From the NCBI RefSeq assembly GCF_900110075.1, contig NZ_FOCJ01000005.1:248001-312000 (forward strand): a stretch of 64,000 nt of DNA, in the 5' to 3' direction. Position numbers and translations under genes: made by a program. The notes below the pieces were generated by a model, which was not told where the DNA came from, made no database searches, and saw only the letters and a program-made list of their open reading frames with translations. This stretch comes from Paenibacillus sp. OV219 (GTDB taxonomy: Bacteria; Bacillota; Bacilli; Paenibacillales; Paenibacillaceae). Positions 43,307-51,519 of this stretch are shown here, in pieces (within the stretch, counting starts at the first letter, position 1; every line of letters starts with the position of its first letter).

Positions 43307-44575
43307 CTATCCGAGCAGCGATAGCCGATAGTGCTCCATCTCAATAACACGACTTTCGAGTCGAGATTTCTCAGCTGCGAATGCCATCAGATGACTCTGC
43401 ACGGACACTTTGGCTCCTGTTAGGCTCGCTTCCTTGCCGCCTTCACTCACCAGATGGATGAAGTCACGCATAATGCCGAAATCACCACCGCCATGACCTT
43501 CTGCTGGCGCATCTATCATTATTGTCTTCGTTTCACCTGTGGAGAAGTTCGACAGCTCAATCATGTTCTTCTCCATATGCGCCCGAATCTGGCCTCCGGT
43601 TCCCATTAGATTCATGGTTCTGCCGCCTTCCATCGTAAAGGCGCACATCGTGAAGGCTATCGTCACTTCATTCGCGAATTCCAAATTGACGACCTGGTGA
43701 TCAACAACATTATTATCGCAGTGGTAGACGCATCTGCCATACGGTCCAACCCGCAATTCGTGCAACACAGCTTCCCTGCTCATATCGTCGCTGACCACTT
43801 TGCGTATCGCGAGGCCTGCCCAATCTTCGCGCTCCAAATACATTTTCGGCGCGTAATACGGGCAAGTGTGCTCTACAGGGCAGCCGTCCGTACAGCGGAG
43901 CGGCGCACCTAACGGTGCATGCTCGGTGCGAAAATGCGTCAGCGACCCGAACGACGATACTTTCGTACAGTCCGAATCTGCAAGCCATAGTAATACATCC
44001 ATGTCATGGCAGCTCTTGGATAGAATCATCGGACTAGAGGACTCCGAATTACGCCAATTCCCACGCACGAAGCTATGCGCCTGATGGCGGTGCTCCACAT
44101 TCTCTGTATGTTGAATCGCAATTAATTGACCAATCGCGCCATCGACAAGCAACTGCTTTAGTTGTTTATAGAACTCGGTATAGCGCAGCACATGACAAAT
44201 TGCGAATACCCGGTCATGCTTCACCGCAATTTCACCTAACTGCACGCACTCCTCCGGGGTTACCGCCATCGGTTTCTCGAGCAAGACATGATAGCCCTGT
44301 TCAAGCGCTCGTTTTGCTGGTTCAAAATGCAGCTTATCCTGCGTACAGATCAGAACAGCATCTGCCAGCTTCGGCCCATCCAGCAGCAGCTCCCATTGCT
44401 CGAAGCTATTCTCGGTTGCGATGCCATGTGCCTCTTGAAACTTCATGCGCCTGTTCGCATCGAGCTCAGCCACAGCAGTAAACTGCAGTTCCTCCGGAAA
44501 CTCGAGGCCATACGGACCATACGCGCGAGCCCCTCGCTGACCAGCTCCGATTAGCGCTGCTGTTACTTTTGGCAT
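43307..44575 (-). CDS. Gfo/Idh/MocA family oxidoreductase
   Basis: NAD(P)-binding sugar dehydrogenase-like protein, 422 residues. The Rossmann motif ALIGAGQRGARAYGPYG is at residues 6-22, the catalytic EKPMAVTPEE at about 101-110, and CHDMDVLLWLA provides the usual active-site His and Asp. An unusual Cys-rich insert, CTDGCPVEHTCPYY (about 242-255), is seen in the larger members that act on complex glycosides or inositol derivatives. The start MPKVTAALIG is conserved; ATG and TTG codons just upstream are alternatives (GGGAG lies ten bases before). It stands alone. The substrate is unknown. Confidence 0.88.
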   Translation of the reverse strand: MPKVTAALIGAGQRGARAYGPYGLEFPEELQFTAVAELDANRRMKFQEAHGIATENSFEQWELLLDGPKLADAVLICTQDKLHFEPAKRALEQGYHVLLEKPMAVTPEECVQLGEIAVKHDRVFAICHVLRYTEFYKQLKQLLVDGAIGQLIAIQHTENVEHRHQAHSFVRGNWRNSESSSPMILSKSCHDMDVLLWLADSDCTKVSSFGSLTHFRTEHAPLGAPLRCTDGCPVEHTCPYYAPKMYLEREDWAGLAIRKVVSDDMSREAVLHELRVGPYGRCVYHCDNNVVDHQVVNLEFANEVTIAFTMCAFTMEGGRTMNLMGTGGQIRAHMEKNMIELSNFSTGETKTIMIDAPAEGHGGGDFGIMRDFIHLVSEGGKEASLTGAKVSVQSHLMAFAAEKSRLESRVIEMEHYRLSLLG

Positions 44576-44662
44576 CAACATGCATCTCCCTATCATCTCG
44601 ATAGTTACATACTCGATTATGCTGCGTGTGAACCCAACCAAACAAGTGACTAAAAAGAACAA

Positions 44663-44682
44663 GACTGCCTAAATCGGCAGTC
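44663..44682 (-). terminator. Intrinsic terminator after GNAT gene
   Basis: On the minus strand GACTGCC pairs with GGCAGTC around a six-base loop, followed by TTGTTCTTTTT, ten bases past the acetyltransferase stop. Confidence 0.8.
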
Positions 44683-44691
44683 ATGTGAGGA

Positions 44692-45246
44692 TTATCCATA
44701 AAGTTGTTCGAATTCAGCCTTCGTCAGGCCATAAATGTACTCGTCGTAATGCCGGCCTTTCGTATAGATCATATTGCGTAGTGTGCCTTCCAGCTGAAAT
44801 CCAAGATGTTCTTGAAGTGCGGCAGATCCGTCGTTAAACGCATACACAGACGCATTCACTTTCTGATAGCGAAGCTCTTCAAAGTAGTACCGCAGCAACG
44901 TCTTCAACGCATCCTTGGCATATCCGTTCCGCCAGTATGAGCGAAAAATAGATATGCCATATTTGAACGTTCCTGTGCGCGCATTGCAGCTCACCGTACA
45001 TACGCTACCCACAAGTGTCCCGTCATGAGTTACAATCGCCAAGAACACATTGTCTCCGTCAGGACCGTTCTGCGCCTGCTGTACCGCCCACATCCCCGTG
45101 CCTTCCTCCGAGCGTGGAAAATGAATCTCATCACATAATCTTGCATTCTCGGAATCGAGATCATTGTTGTGAAAATCTGCCCAATCCTCCGGCTTAACCG
45201 GACGCAGCCTAACTTTGGAGCCTGACCAAGCGTAATGAGTCGTCAT
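44692..45246 (-). CDS. GNAT family N-acetyltransferase
   Basis: Acetyl-CoA-dependent acetyltransferase of the RimJ/RimL-like group, 184 residues. KVRLRPVKPEDWADFHN opens the fold, FRSYWRNGYAKDALKTLL (about 109-126) carries the acetyl-CoA pyrophosphate loop, and VYAFNDGSAALQEHLGFQLEGTLRN gives the terminal Asn and Gly-Phe motif in parts. The acceptor may be an amine, a ribosomal protein end or an antibiotic; sequence does not say. It is monocistronic with its own terminator. Confidence 0.9.
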   Translation of the reverse strand: MTTHYAWSGSKVRLRPVKPEDWADFHNNDLDSENARLCDEIHFPRSEEGTGMWAVQQAQNGPDGDNVFLAIVTHDGTLVGSVCTVSCNARTGTFKYGISIFRSYWRNGYAKDALKTLLRYYFEELRYQKVNASVYAFNDGSAALQEHLGFQLEGTLRNMIYTKGRHYDEYIYGLTKAEFEQLYG

Positions 45247-45350
45247 TCAGCTCTTAACCTCCTCGACCTGCTTGCTTGAACTTCTATATCCTCTACTAAG
45301 TTAGCATAAATGAAAGACTTCTTCGACGTCTTTTTTGAGAAGCTTAACCG

Positions 45351-45420
45351 AGTGAGAATGGAGAGCTACATAGAAAAATGCCCGAGAAGAAGTCCCAAAG
45401 ACCACTTTCTCGGACACTCT
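45351..45420. repeat. Dispersed terminator-like hairpin repeat, copy 2
   Basis: About 50 bases past the hemD stop, leftward, a stem forms between TGTCCGAGAAAG-type and CTTCTCGGGCA-type arms (45416-45378 on the minus strand) and is followed by TTTTTC. The core and its flanks (GAGAATGGAGAGCTACA, GAAGTCCCAA) align with the element near 15.5 kb with only scattered differences. Both copies sit at the 3' end of leftward genes, so they may act as terminators. The rest of the 45247-45469 gap shows nothing. Confidence 0.6.
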
Positions 45421-45469
45421 GTGAACCGCTTGTTATCTGACAAACACGCCACTTCGCTCCCCACCAGAT

Positions 45470-46300
45470 TCAGTTAGCAGCTAACAATTGTTCCCCGGTT
45501 TCGTTGTAATATTTGCTCATCGCGACGAGCATATTGCCCATGCGCTCCTCTTCGGGGAATAAGACGCGCGCGATGCCTTCTTCGCTCATCGCTTCCGCAG
45601 TCACTTTGCCAATCGCAACCGCAAGCACACTGGTCTCAAAAGCTGCTCGTACCGCTTCCAATATGCCGAGACGCGCCGCACAGCCCATCACATAACGAAC
45701 CTGTACCGTGCTGGTTAAGGTTACAGCGTCGATCTGACCACGGATGATCTCGTGAAGCAGCTGCTCTATCACTTCGTCAGCTGGCGCGATATGTCGATAG
45801 GGTAGAAGCTCTTCGCACACAGCGCCGCGCTGCTGCAGCTCACCGGTAATCTTCGGCGCAGGATCGCCATATAGCTGGAGCGCAACACGGCAACCCTGCA
45901 AGTCATAGCTGTCTAACGCACGCATTAGACCGGCGGTAGTGCCATCCTCATCGCGCACTTCGGGCACAAGCCCGATCTTGCGCAGCGCATTTACCGTTTT
46001 GTAACCCCGGGCTGCTAGCTTCATCCGGCCAAGCGCAGCGAGGAACGGCTCGGCTAAGCCAAGCTTCTCTGCGGTTTGCAGTAACGCTTCTGTACCGACA
46101 CCTGTCGTGAGGATGAGCCAATCAGCCGGATGATCAATGAGCGCCCGCAGCTGCAGCTCTATCTGCGAATCATCGAGAAACACCGTGCCTTGCGCAGGGC
46201 GGATTACAGCCGTACCGCCGAATTTGCCGATCATACGGCTTAGCTCCTCGGCTTTTCGCGGACCGGTCACTGCTATGATTTTGCCATCTAATCGCGACAT
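45470..46300 (-). CDS. hemD: Uroporphyrinogen-III synthase
   Basis: Closes and inverts the tetrapyrrole ring to give uroporphyrinogen III, the branch point to siroheme. 276 residues with two alpha/beta lobes: IIAVTGPRKAEELSRMI at the start, DWLILTTGVGTEALL and, in the second lobe, the HemD-typical IDAVTLTSTVQVRYVMG and VLAVAIGKVTAEAMSEEGI. HemD proteins are divergent in sequence, but these segments and the position directly after nirD fit well. It probably boosts siroheme supply for the nitrite reductase. It starts 14 bases after the nirD stop with AGGAGG upstream. Confidence 0.9.
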   Translation of the reverse strand: MSRLDGKIIAVTGPRKAEELSRMIGKFGGTAVIRPAQGTVFLDDSQIELQLRALIDHPADWLILTTGVGTEALLQTAEKLGLAEPFLAALGRMKLAARGYKTVNALRKIGLVPEVRDEDGTTAGLMRALDSYDLQGCRVALQLYGDPAPKITGELQQRGAVCEELLPYRHIAPADEVIEQLLHEIIRGQIDAVTLTSTVQVRYVMGCAARLGILEAVRAAFETSVLAVAIGKVTAEAMSEEGIARVLFPEEERMGNMLVAMSKYYNETGEQLLAAN

Positions 46301-46314
46301 AACACATTCCTCCT

Positions 46315-46647
46315 CTATGATACTTTTGGCTCGCTCAGGTCGATCCGCAGTACAACGTAATCTCTCTCGTCAATATAGACAGGGAATGTCTCCACACAGC
46401 CATCATCCGGGGCTTGCACGAGTCCATCATTCAAGCTGATCTTCCAGTCATGAAGCGGACAATAAACATGACTCCCGCACACCATGCCCTCCGACAATTT
46501 GCCGCCCTTATGCGGGCAACGGTTTTCAATCGCCTTGACCGTGCCATCGGATTGCTTGAACATCGCAAGCTCAAGATCACCTAACCTTACAACTCTGCCT
46601 CTGCGCTCTGGAAATTCGGACAAATGGCCTATGATGACTTCATTCAC
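46315..46647 (-). CDS. nirD: Nitrite reductase small subunit
   Basis: Rieske-type [2Fe-2S] subunit of assimilatory NAD(P)H-nitrite reductase, 110 residues. The cluster ligands appear as CPHKGGKL and CPLHDWKISL. The start is a GTG with GAGGGGGC about eight bases upstream; a longer in-frame reading runs through the end of nirB and is rejected. The start overlaps the nirB stop by eight bases, so translation is coupled to the large subunit. Confidence 0.93.
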   Translation of the reverse strand: MNEVIIGHLSEFPERRGRVVRLGDLELAMFKQSDGTVKAIENRCPHKGGKLSEGMVCGSHVYCPLHDWKISLNDGLVQAPDDGCVETFPVYIDERDYVVLRIDLSEPKVS

Positions 46648-49135
46648 CTGCAGCGCCCCCTCTCTTGTTCGATGCTCCTGATTCGGTGCTTGCTGCCGCT
46701 TCCGAGGATACCGGCGCCGTAAGCGCTTCGAAGGCGCTAAGAAGATCATCGTTCTCCACGATTTGCTTCCACGGATCCTGTGTACGACCAAGCGTCATAT
46801 CAATTCGCTCATTCAGCGCATCGCGATCTACCTGGTTCGTAAGTGCAACTTTTATCGTATCGAGCCCGACTCGGAGCGACCATTCACTTGTCCGTTCGCC
46901 AAAGTTCGCCGTCTCGCGGTAGTACTGCAAGTAAGCGCCGGTCCACTCCAGCACCTCTTCCTCCGTCTTCACTTTCGTAAGCAGATCTGCTGCTCGCACC
47001 CGCATTCCGCCGTTGCCAGCCACATAAAGCTCCCATCCGCCATCAATCGCAACTACGCCGAGGTCCTTAATCGTTGCTTCCGCACAGTTCCGCGGACAGC
47101 CGGAGACAGCAAGCTTCACCTTGTGCGGCGTATTCAACCGTTCAAATTTCTTCTCCAAGTCGATACCCATCTTGATGGCATCCTGCGTGCCGAACCGGCA
47201 AAATGTATTGCCGACGCATGTTTTCACCGTCCGCAGCGCTTTTCCGTATGCGTAGCCTGAAGGCATATCGAGATCCTTCCAAACATTCGGAAGATCCTCC
47301 TTCTTCACGCCAAGCAGGTCAATACGCTGACCGCCTGTAATCTTAACAAGCGGCACGTTATATTTCTCTGCGACAGAAGCGATCTTCTTCAAGTCTCCCG
47401 GGGTCGTCACGCCGCCGTAGATACGCGGAACGACCGAGAACGTACCGTCCTTCTGAATATTCGCGTGGTTTCGCTCATTGACGAACCGGGATTCCAGCTC
47501 ATCCTCATGGTCTTCCGGGTAGATCATGCCAATGTAATAGTTGAGTGCAGGGCGGCACTTCGAGCAGCCTTCGGGATTATTCCATTCGAGCACATGCATC
47601 ACTTCTTTGGTCGTTGTCAGCCTCATGCGGCGAATAGCCTCGACAACATCATCGCGAGTACGCGACGTACACCCGCAGATCCCTTCCTTCACCACTGCGA
47701 TTTGCTCTGTTCCAATCGTCGCCGTAAGTATCGCTACCACAACCGGCTTGCATGTTCCGCAGCTGCCGGATGCTTTCGTGCATGCTTTAATTTCGCCAAC
47801 GCTGACGCAGCCTTTTTCCATAATTGCCGCCACAATGGTTTCCTTCGCGACGCCGTTACAGCCGCAGACGATCTCGTCACCGCTCATCGCTGCAGCAAGG
47901 TCTGCCTCGCTTAAGCTTCGTCCGCCTCCGCTTGATGAGCCCGCTCCGCCGAACAGAATTTCTTTCTCTCGGCCTGAATAATCTTCCCCACTCCGTATCG
48001 CTGCGTACACTTTAGAGCTCTCTATCGTATCCCCGAACAGAACCGCGCCTACGACTCTGCCGTTCTCAAACACGATTTTCTTATAAACACCTTCTAAGTC
48101 ATCCTGCACCCGAAGCGCCTTCGTTCCCGGCCCATCCGCATAACGCCCAGCAGAAAATACTTGGACACCCGATACTTTGAGCTTCGTAGAAACGACCGAC
48201 CCTTTATAGCCTTCTACTGTGACCCCCGCGAGCCTCTTGGCGAGAATGGCGCCTTGCTCATAAAGCGGTGCAACCAATCCATATAACTTCTCTCTATGCT
48301 CCGCGCACTCGCCAACCGCATAGATATGAGGAACATTCGTCTCCATATAATCGTCTACGACGATGCCGCGATTCACTTGAATGCCGCTCTCACTTGCGAG
48401 CTGTATGTTCGGCCGGATACCAACTGCCATCACGATGAGATCAGCAGCCTCCTCCGTTCCATCCTTAAAGCGGAGTCCGCTCACCCGAGCATCACCAAGA
48501 ATCGCGTCCGATTGCTGCTGCAGCAAGAACCGCATCCCTTGCCGCTCCAGCTCCTCTTGCAGCATACGTGAGGCGGTCGCATCGAGTTGACGCTCCATAA
48601 TGTGAGCATGTTTATGCACAACACTCACTTCCATATTTAAGTGAATTAATCCACTTGCTGCTTCAAGTCCGAGCAACCCGCCGCCGATTACAATCGCTTT
48701 GCGATAATGCTTCGCGGTTTCAATCATCGTCTCGCAATCTTTGATGTCCCGAAATGCAATGACGCCTTCCTTATCCGCCCCAGGCAGAGGAAGCATGAGA
48801 GGCAACGAGCCAGTAGCCAGCACAAGCTCGTCATATGGAATGGAAACGCCTTTGTCTGTTATGACAGCTTTCGTTGCTGCATCAATCGAAGTCACAGTCT
48901 CGCCCGTGTGAAGGGTGATGTGATTCTCCTTATACCAATCCCAATCATTCAGAATAATATCCTGCATCTTCGCGTCGCCAGCTAGTACAGACGAGAGCAT
49001 AATCCGGTTATAGTTCGGATACGGCTCAGCGCCGATAATGGTGACGTCGAATCTCTTTGGATTCAGCTTCAACAGCTGCTCCACGAACGAAACACCAGCC
49101 ATGCCGTTGCCGATCATTACCAATCGTTGTCTCAT
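46640..49135 (-). CDS. nirB: Nitrite reductase [NAD(P)H] large subunit
   Basis: Reduces nitrite to ammonium with siroheme and [4Fe-4S] cofactors, 831 residues. An FAD/NAD(P)H domain (MIGNGMAGVSFVEQLL at 6-21, a second IVIGGGLLGLEAASGL near 150) leads to two BFD-like [2Fe-2S] domains (CGCNGVAKET with CGTCKP, and CGCTSRTRDD with CSKCRP). The sulfite/nitrite reductase half follows, with cluster ligands in CVGNTFCRFG and SGCPRNCAEA. The ATG at MRQRLVMIG has AGGAG nine bases upstream. First gene of nirB-nirD-hemD, preceded by an ANTAR-type antiterminator leader. Confidence 0.96.
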   Translation of the reverse strand: MRQRLVMIGNGMAGVSFVEQLLKLNPKRFDVTIIGAEPYPNYNRIMLSSVLAGDAKMQDIILNDWDWYKENHITLHTGETVTSIDAATKAVITDKGVSIPYDELVLATGSLPLMLPLPGADKEGVIAFRDIKDCETMIETAKHYRKAIVIGGGLLGLEAASGLIHLNMEVSVVHKHAHIMERQLDATASRMLQEELERQGMRFLLQQQSDAILGDARVSGLRFKDGTEEAADLIVMAVGIRPNIQLASESGIQVNRGIVVDDYMETNVPHIYAVGECAEHREKLYGLVAPLYEQGAILAKRLAGVTVEGYKGSVVSTKLKVSGVQVFSAGRYADGPGTKALRVQDDLEGVYKKIVFENGRVVGAVLFGDTIESSKVYAAIRSGEDYSGREKEILFGGAGSSSGGGRSLSEADLAAAMSGDEIVCGCNGVAKETIVAAIMEKGCVSVGEIKACTKASGSCGTCKPVVVAILTATIGTEQIAVVKEGICGCTSRTRDDVVEAIRRMRLTTTKEVMHVLEWNNPEGCSKCRPALNYYIGMIYPEDHEDELESRFVNERNHANIQKDGTFSVVPRIYGGVTTPGDLKKIASVAEKYNVPLVKITGGQRIDLLGVKKEDLPNVWKDLDMPSGYAYGKALRTVKTCVGNTFCRFGTQDAIKMGIDLEKKFERLNTPHKVKLAVSGCPRNCAEATIKDLGVVAIDGGWELYVAGNGGMRVRAADLLTKVKTEEEVLEWTGAYLQYYRETANFGERTSEWSLRVGLDTIKVALTNQVDRDALNERIDMTLGRTQDPWKQIVENDDLLSAFEALTAPVSSEAAASTESGASNKRGGAAGE

Positions 49136-49162
49136 CGCGTCTCTCTCCTCGTATAAAAACAT

Positions 49163-49239
49163 AAAAAGCCTACCCCGCTGTCGTCATGACAAAGCAGGAT
49201 AGGCTCCATTGCCTAAAATCAGGGGCACGCCGTTGTGCC
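49163..49239 (-). promoter_or_regulatory. ANTAR-type dual-hexaloop antiterminator leader of nirB
   Basis: On the minus strand the leader folds as P1: GGCAC-AACGGC-GTGCC (49239-49224); an eight-base linker; P2: TAGGC-AATGGA-GCCTA (49215-49200). Both loops are hexamers with A at position 1 and G at position 4, the signature recognised by ANTAR proteins. The 3' arm of P2 is also the 5' arm of a terminator (49205-49194 pairing with 49178-49167, 12 pairs including G-U, then TTTTT). P2 and terminator are thus mutually exclusive. Binding of the adjacent ANTAR protein should release nirBD-hemD transcription. Confidence 0.88.
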
Positions 49240-49263
49240 AACCATGTTCATATTCATGGCTTC

Positions 49264-49292
49264 AGTATAGCGGCGGGATAATGGTATGTCAA
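49264..49292 (-). promoter_or_regulatory. Sigma-A promoter of nirB
   Basis: TTGACA (49292-49287) and TATACT (49269-49264) are separated by 17 bases on the minus strand, placing the start about 15-20 bases before the P1 hairpin. Confidence 0.88.
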
Positions 49293-49449
49293 CAAACTTG
49301 ACACAAGTTAGGCGAGAGCTGATCACTTACACGATGTTTACACAGAAAATTCCATTTCGATATCGACGCGCCCCATTATTGGTGTTATATTTGATTACAT
49401 ATTTTCTCTCTTTTGTAAGAATGAATGGCGATTATGCCATCTTTGCGAG

Positions 49450-50019
49450 GTGATTGTTATACCGAGAACAATTCTTCTTATCGAACCAGAATCACTTGCC
49501 ATCCAATCCCCCCCACATCTACAGCAAAGCTGCCATAAGCTGTACCGCGCAGCTACAGCAAGCGAAGCACAGCACCATATCCATATCGCGGATGCCGTCG
49601 TCCTCCATGTGCCGCATGCCAATCTGATTGATTGGCAGACGACGATAACAAGTATGAGACGTTTGCCCACCTATTGGCTGTACTCCGAAGACGTTGCTCT
49701 CAAACAAGGCGACTGGGGCTACACACCAGATGGCCTGTTATTCCCTTCAATGACTGTGAGCGAAATGAAGCTAGCCCTGCAATGGGGCCTCCGAAACTTT
49801 CAGCAGCGCAAGCACTGGACTGAAGAACGCGAACAGCTCCTCATGCGTCTCGAAGAACGGAAATGGATTGACCAAGCAAAAGCCGTTCTATGTGAGGTAA
49901 AAGGCATTTCTGAAGCGGAAGCGTATGATTTCTTGCGCAAGCAGGCGATGAATGAGCGGAAACGAATCGGCGATATCGCCGCTTCGATCGTCAAGGTGTA
50001 CCAATTGATCCATGGCTAG
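49450..50019 (+). CDS. ANTAR-domain transcription antiterminator with pseudo-receiver
   Basis: RNA-binding regulator, 189 residues. Residues about 129-187 form the ANTAR three-helix domain: LMRLEERKWIDQAKAVLCEVKG with ISEAEAYDFLRKQAMNERKRIGDIAASI in continuation, the AmiR/NasR consensus. Residues 1-120 resemble a response-regulator receiver (TILLIEPES start), but the phospho-acceptor strand reads DAVVLHVPH, with His53 where Asp is expected, so it is probably not phosphorylated. It sits between the nirB and NarK promoters, and both transcripts have its likely RNA targets. The start is GTG just after an in-frame stop; the ribosome binding site is weak. How nitrate is sensed is unclear: no NIT domain or NasS was seen. 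Confidence 0.9.
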   Translation: MIVIPRTILLIEPESLAIQSPPHLQQSCHKLYRAATASEAQHHIHIADAVVLHVPHANLIDWQTTITSMRRLPTYWLYSEDVALKQGDWGYTPDGLLFPSMTVSEMKLALQWGLRNFQQRKHWTEEREQLLMRLEERKWIDQAKAVLCEVKGISEAEAYDFLRKQAMNERKRIGDIAASIVKVYQLIHG

Positions 50020-50040
50020 CAGAATATTATGTCAGCTATA

Positions 50041-50070
50041 TTGACATGAACATTTCACCGCGCATATAAT
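50041..50070 (+). promoter_or_regulatory. Sigma-A promoter of the nitrate transporter operon
   Basis: TTGACA (50041-50046) and TATAAT (50065-50070) are both perfect, separated by 18 bases. The promoter begins 22 bases after the ANTAR gene stop. Confidence 0.93.
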
Positions 50071-50113
50071 GCAACTAAGATCACAATGACGTGTATCTGT
50101 TCCGTAAATAGTT

Positions 50114-50187
50114 GGCATGCACACCGATGTGCAGCCAGTGGCGATGAGGCCGTATTGCAGTTCCAATGACTGCAGTGCGGCTTTTTT
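50114..50187 (+). promoter_or_regulatory. ANTAR-type antiterminator leader of narK
   Basis: P1 is TGCAC-ACCGAT-GTGCA (50118-50133), extended by GGC/GCC outside one bulged A; its hexaloop has A1 and G4. P2 is GTGGC-GATGAG-GCCGT (50138-50153), a six-base loop with G4 but G instead of A at position 1. P2's 3' arm begins the terminator stem (50149-50161 with 50169-50181, 13 pairs, then TTTTTT). The layout repeats the nirB leader, so the ANTAR protein should coordinate both arms of the pathway. Confidence 0.82.
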
Positions 50188-50229
50188 ATGTTCAATGAAC
50201 CCGGGAACGGGAGAGGAGACCTGAGGAAG

Positions 50230-51468
50230 ATGATGAATAAAGAGAGCTTTTTGAAAAGCGGGAATACCCCAACACTCGCGAGCGCCTTTTTATATTTTGA
50301 CACGAGCTTTATGATTTGGGTTCTGCTCGGACCGCTAGCCGTCATCATTATGAACGATTACCAGATGGACGCTGCGCAAAAGGCGAATTTAGTCGCACTT
50401 CCCATACTTGGAGGCTCTATTCTACGGCTTGTACTCGGCTATATGACCGACGTCATCGGACCTAAACGCACCGGACAAATCGGCATGCTTCTGACCGTAA
50501 TACCGCTTATATGGGGATGGAAATTCGCGGACTCGCTGAGCGAGCTGTACATTGTTGCACTGCTGCTCGGGATAGCTGGCGCTTCATTCGCTGCAGCTTT
50601 GCCGCTCGCTAGCCGCTGGTATCCACCGCAATATCAAGGTCTGGCGATGGGCATTGCCGGAGCCGGCAACAGCGGTACCGTCTTCACAACGCTATTCGCG
50701 AATCGGCTCGCAGAGCATTTTGGATCGTGGCATATCGTGTTCGGCCTCGCGCTGATTCCCATTGCTGTGGTGTTCATCACCTTCACCCTTTTGGCTAAGG
50801 ACAGCCCGAATCAGCCATCACCGCGCAAGCCTGCCGATTACGGCGCTGTACTGAGGCAGCGCGACACATGGATGTTCTGTCTCTTATACGGCGTCACCTT
50901 TGGCGGATTTGTCGGCATGGCCAACTATCTCACCATCTTCTTCAATACACAATATGGTTTAAATCCGGTGCAAGCGGCTGATTTCACGACTGTCTGCGTC
51001 ATCGCCGGAAGCTTCTTCCGCCCATTTGGCGGCTGGCTGGCAGATAAATTCGGCGGCGTACGGATGCTAATGGCACTCTATGGCGTGACCGCCGTGATGA
51101 TGGCCTCCATTTCTTTTCTCCCACCGCTCTATCTCATCGTTCCGCTGCTGTTTATCGGCATGATGGCGCTTGGCATGGGTAACGGTTCCGTCTTCCAGCT
51201 TGTGCCGCAGCGCTTTAAAAACGAACTGGGTATCGTGACTGGCATAGTCGGGGCAGCCGGTGGCTTAGGCGGATACTTTCTGCCGAATCTGTTAGGAAGT
51301 CTGAAGCTATCGACCGGGTCATATACGATGGGATTTCTCATCCTAAGTGGCTTCGCGCTTACATGCATCGGCCTAATCTTGGCTGCTCAAGGCTCATGGA
51401 AGAGAACATGGTTCACAGCTGGGCGCTCCTCTCATGTTGATTCTCAACGTTCAACGATCGCGTCATAG
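50230..51468 (+). CDS. Nitrate/nitrite transporter, NarK/NasA type MFS
   Basis: Twelve-helix major facilitator of 412 residues. The nitrate-signature glycine-rich helices are visible: ASRWYPPQYQGLAMGIAGAGNSGT (two blocks in helix 5) and FKNELGIVTGIVGAAGGLGG (helix 11), plus the loop GYMTDVIGPKRTG. It should import nitrate, and possibly exchange nitrite, for assimilation. Two adjacent ATG codons are possible starts; GAGGA lies just upstream. An earlier ATG at 50188 directly follows the terminator T tract and is rejected. It forms an operon with the nitrate reductase gene, 51 bases downstream. Confidence 0.93.
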   Translation: MMNKESFLKSGNTPTLASAFLYFDTSFMIWVLLGPLAVIIMNDYQMDAAQKANLVALPILGGSILRLVLGYMTDVIGPKRTGQIGMLLTVIPLIWGWKFADSLSELYIVALLLGIAGASFAAALPLASRWYPPQYQGLAMGIAGAGNSGTVFTTLFANRLAEHFGSWHIVFGLALIPIAVVFITFTLLAKDSPNQPSPRKPADYGAVLRQRDTWMFCLLYGVTFGGFVGMANYLTIFFNTQYGLNPVQAADFTTVCVIAGSFFRPFGGWLADKFGGVRMLMALYGVTAVMMASISFLPPLYLIVPLLFIGMMALGMGNGSVFQLVPQRFKNELGIVTGIVGAAGGLGGYFLPNLLGSLKLSTGSYTMGFLILSGFALTCIGLILAAQGSWKRTWFTAGRSSHVDSQRSTIAS

Positions 51469-51519
51469 CGAGAGACGACGCAGTTCTCACCGCCAGCCGA
51501 GCATAAAGGAGGAATTACG

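Noticed and set aside
50188..50229. ATG at 50188 as the start of the nitrate transporter
   Set aside because: It lies immediately after the terminator T tract with no ribosome binding site. The ATG pair at 50230/50233 fits the first helix of the family better.
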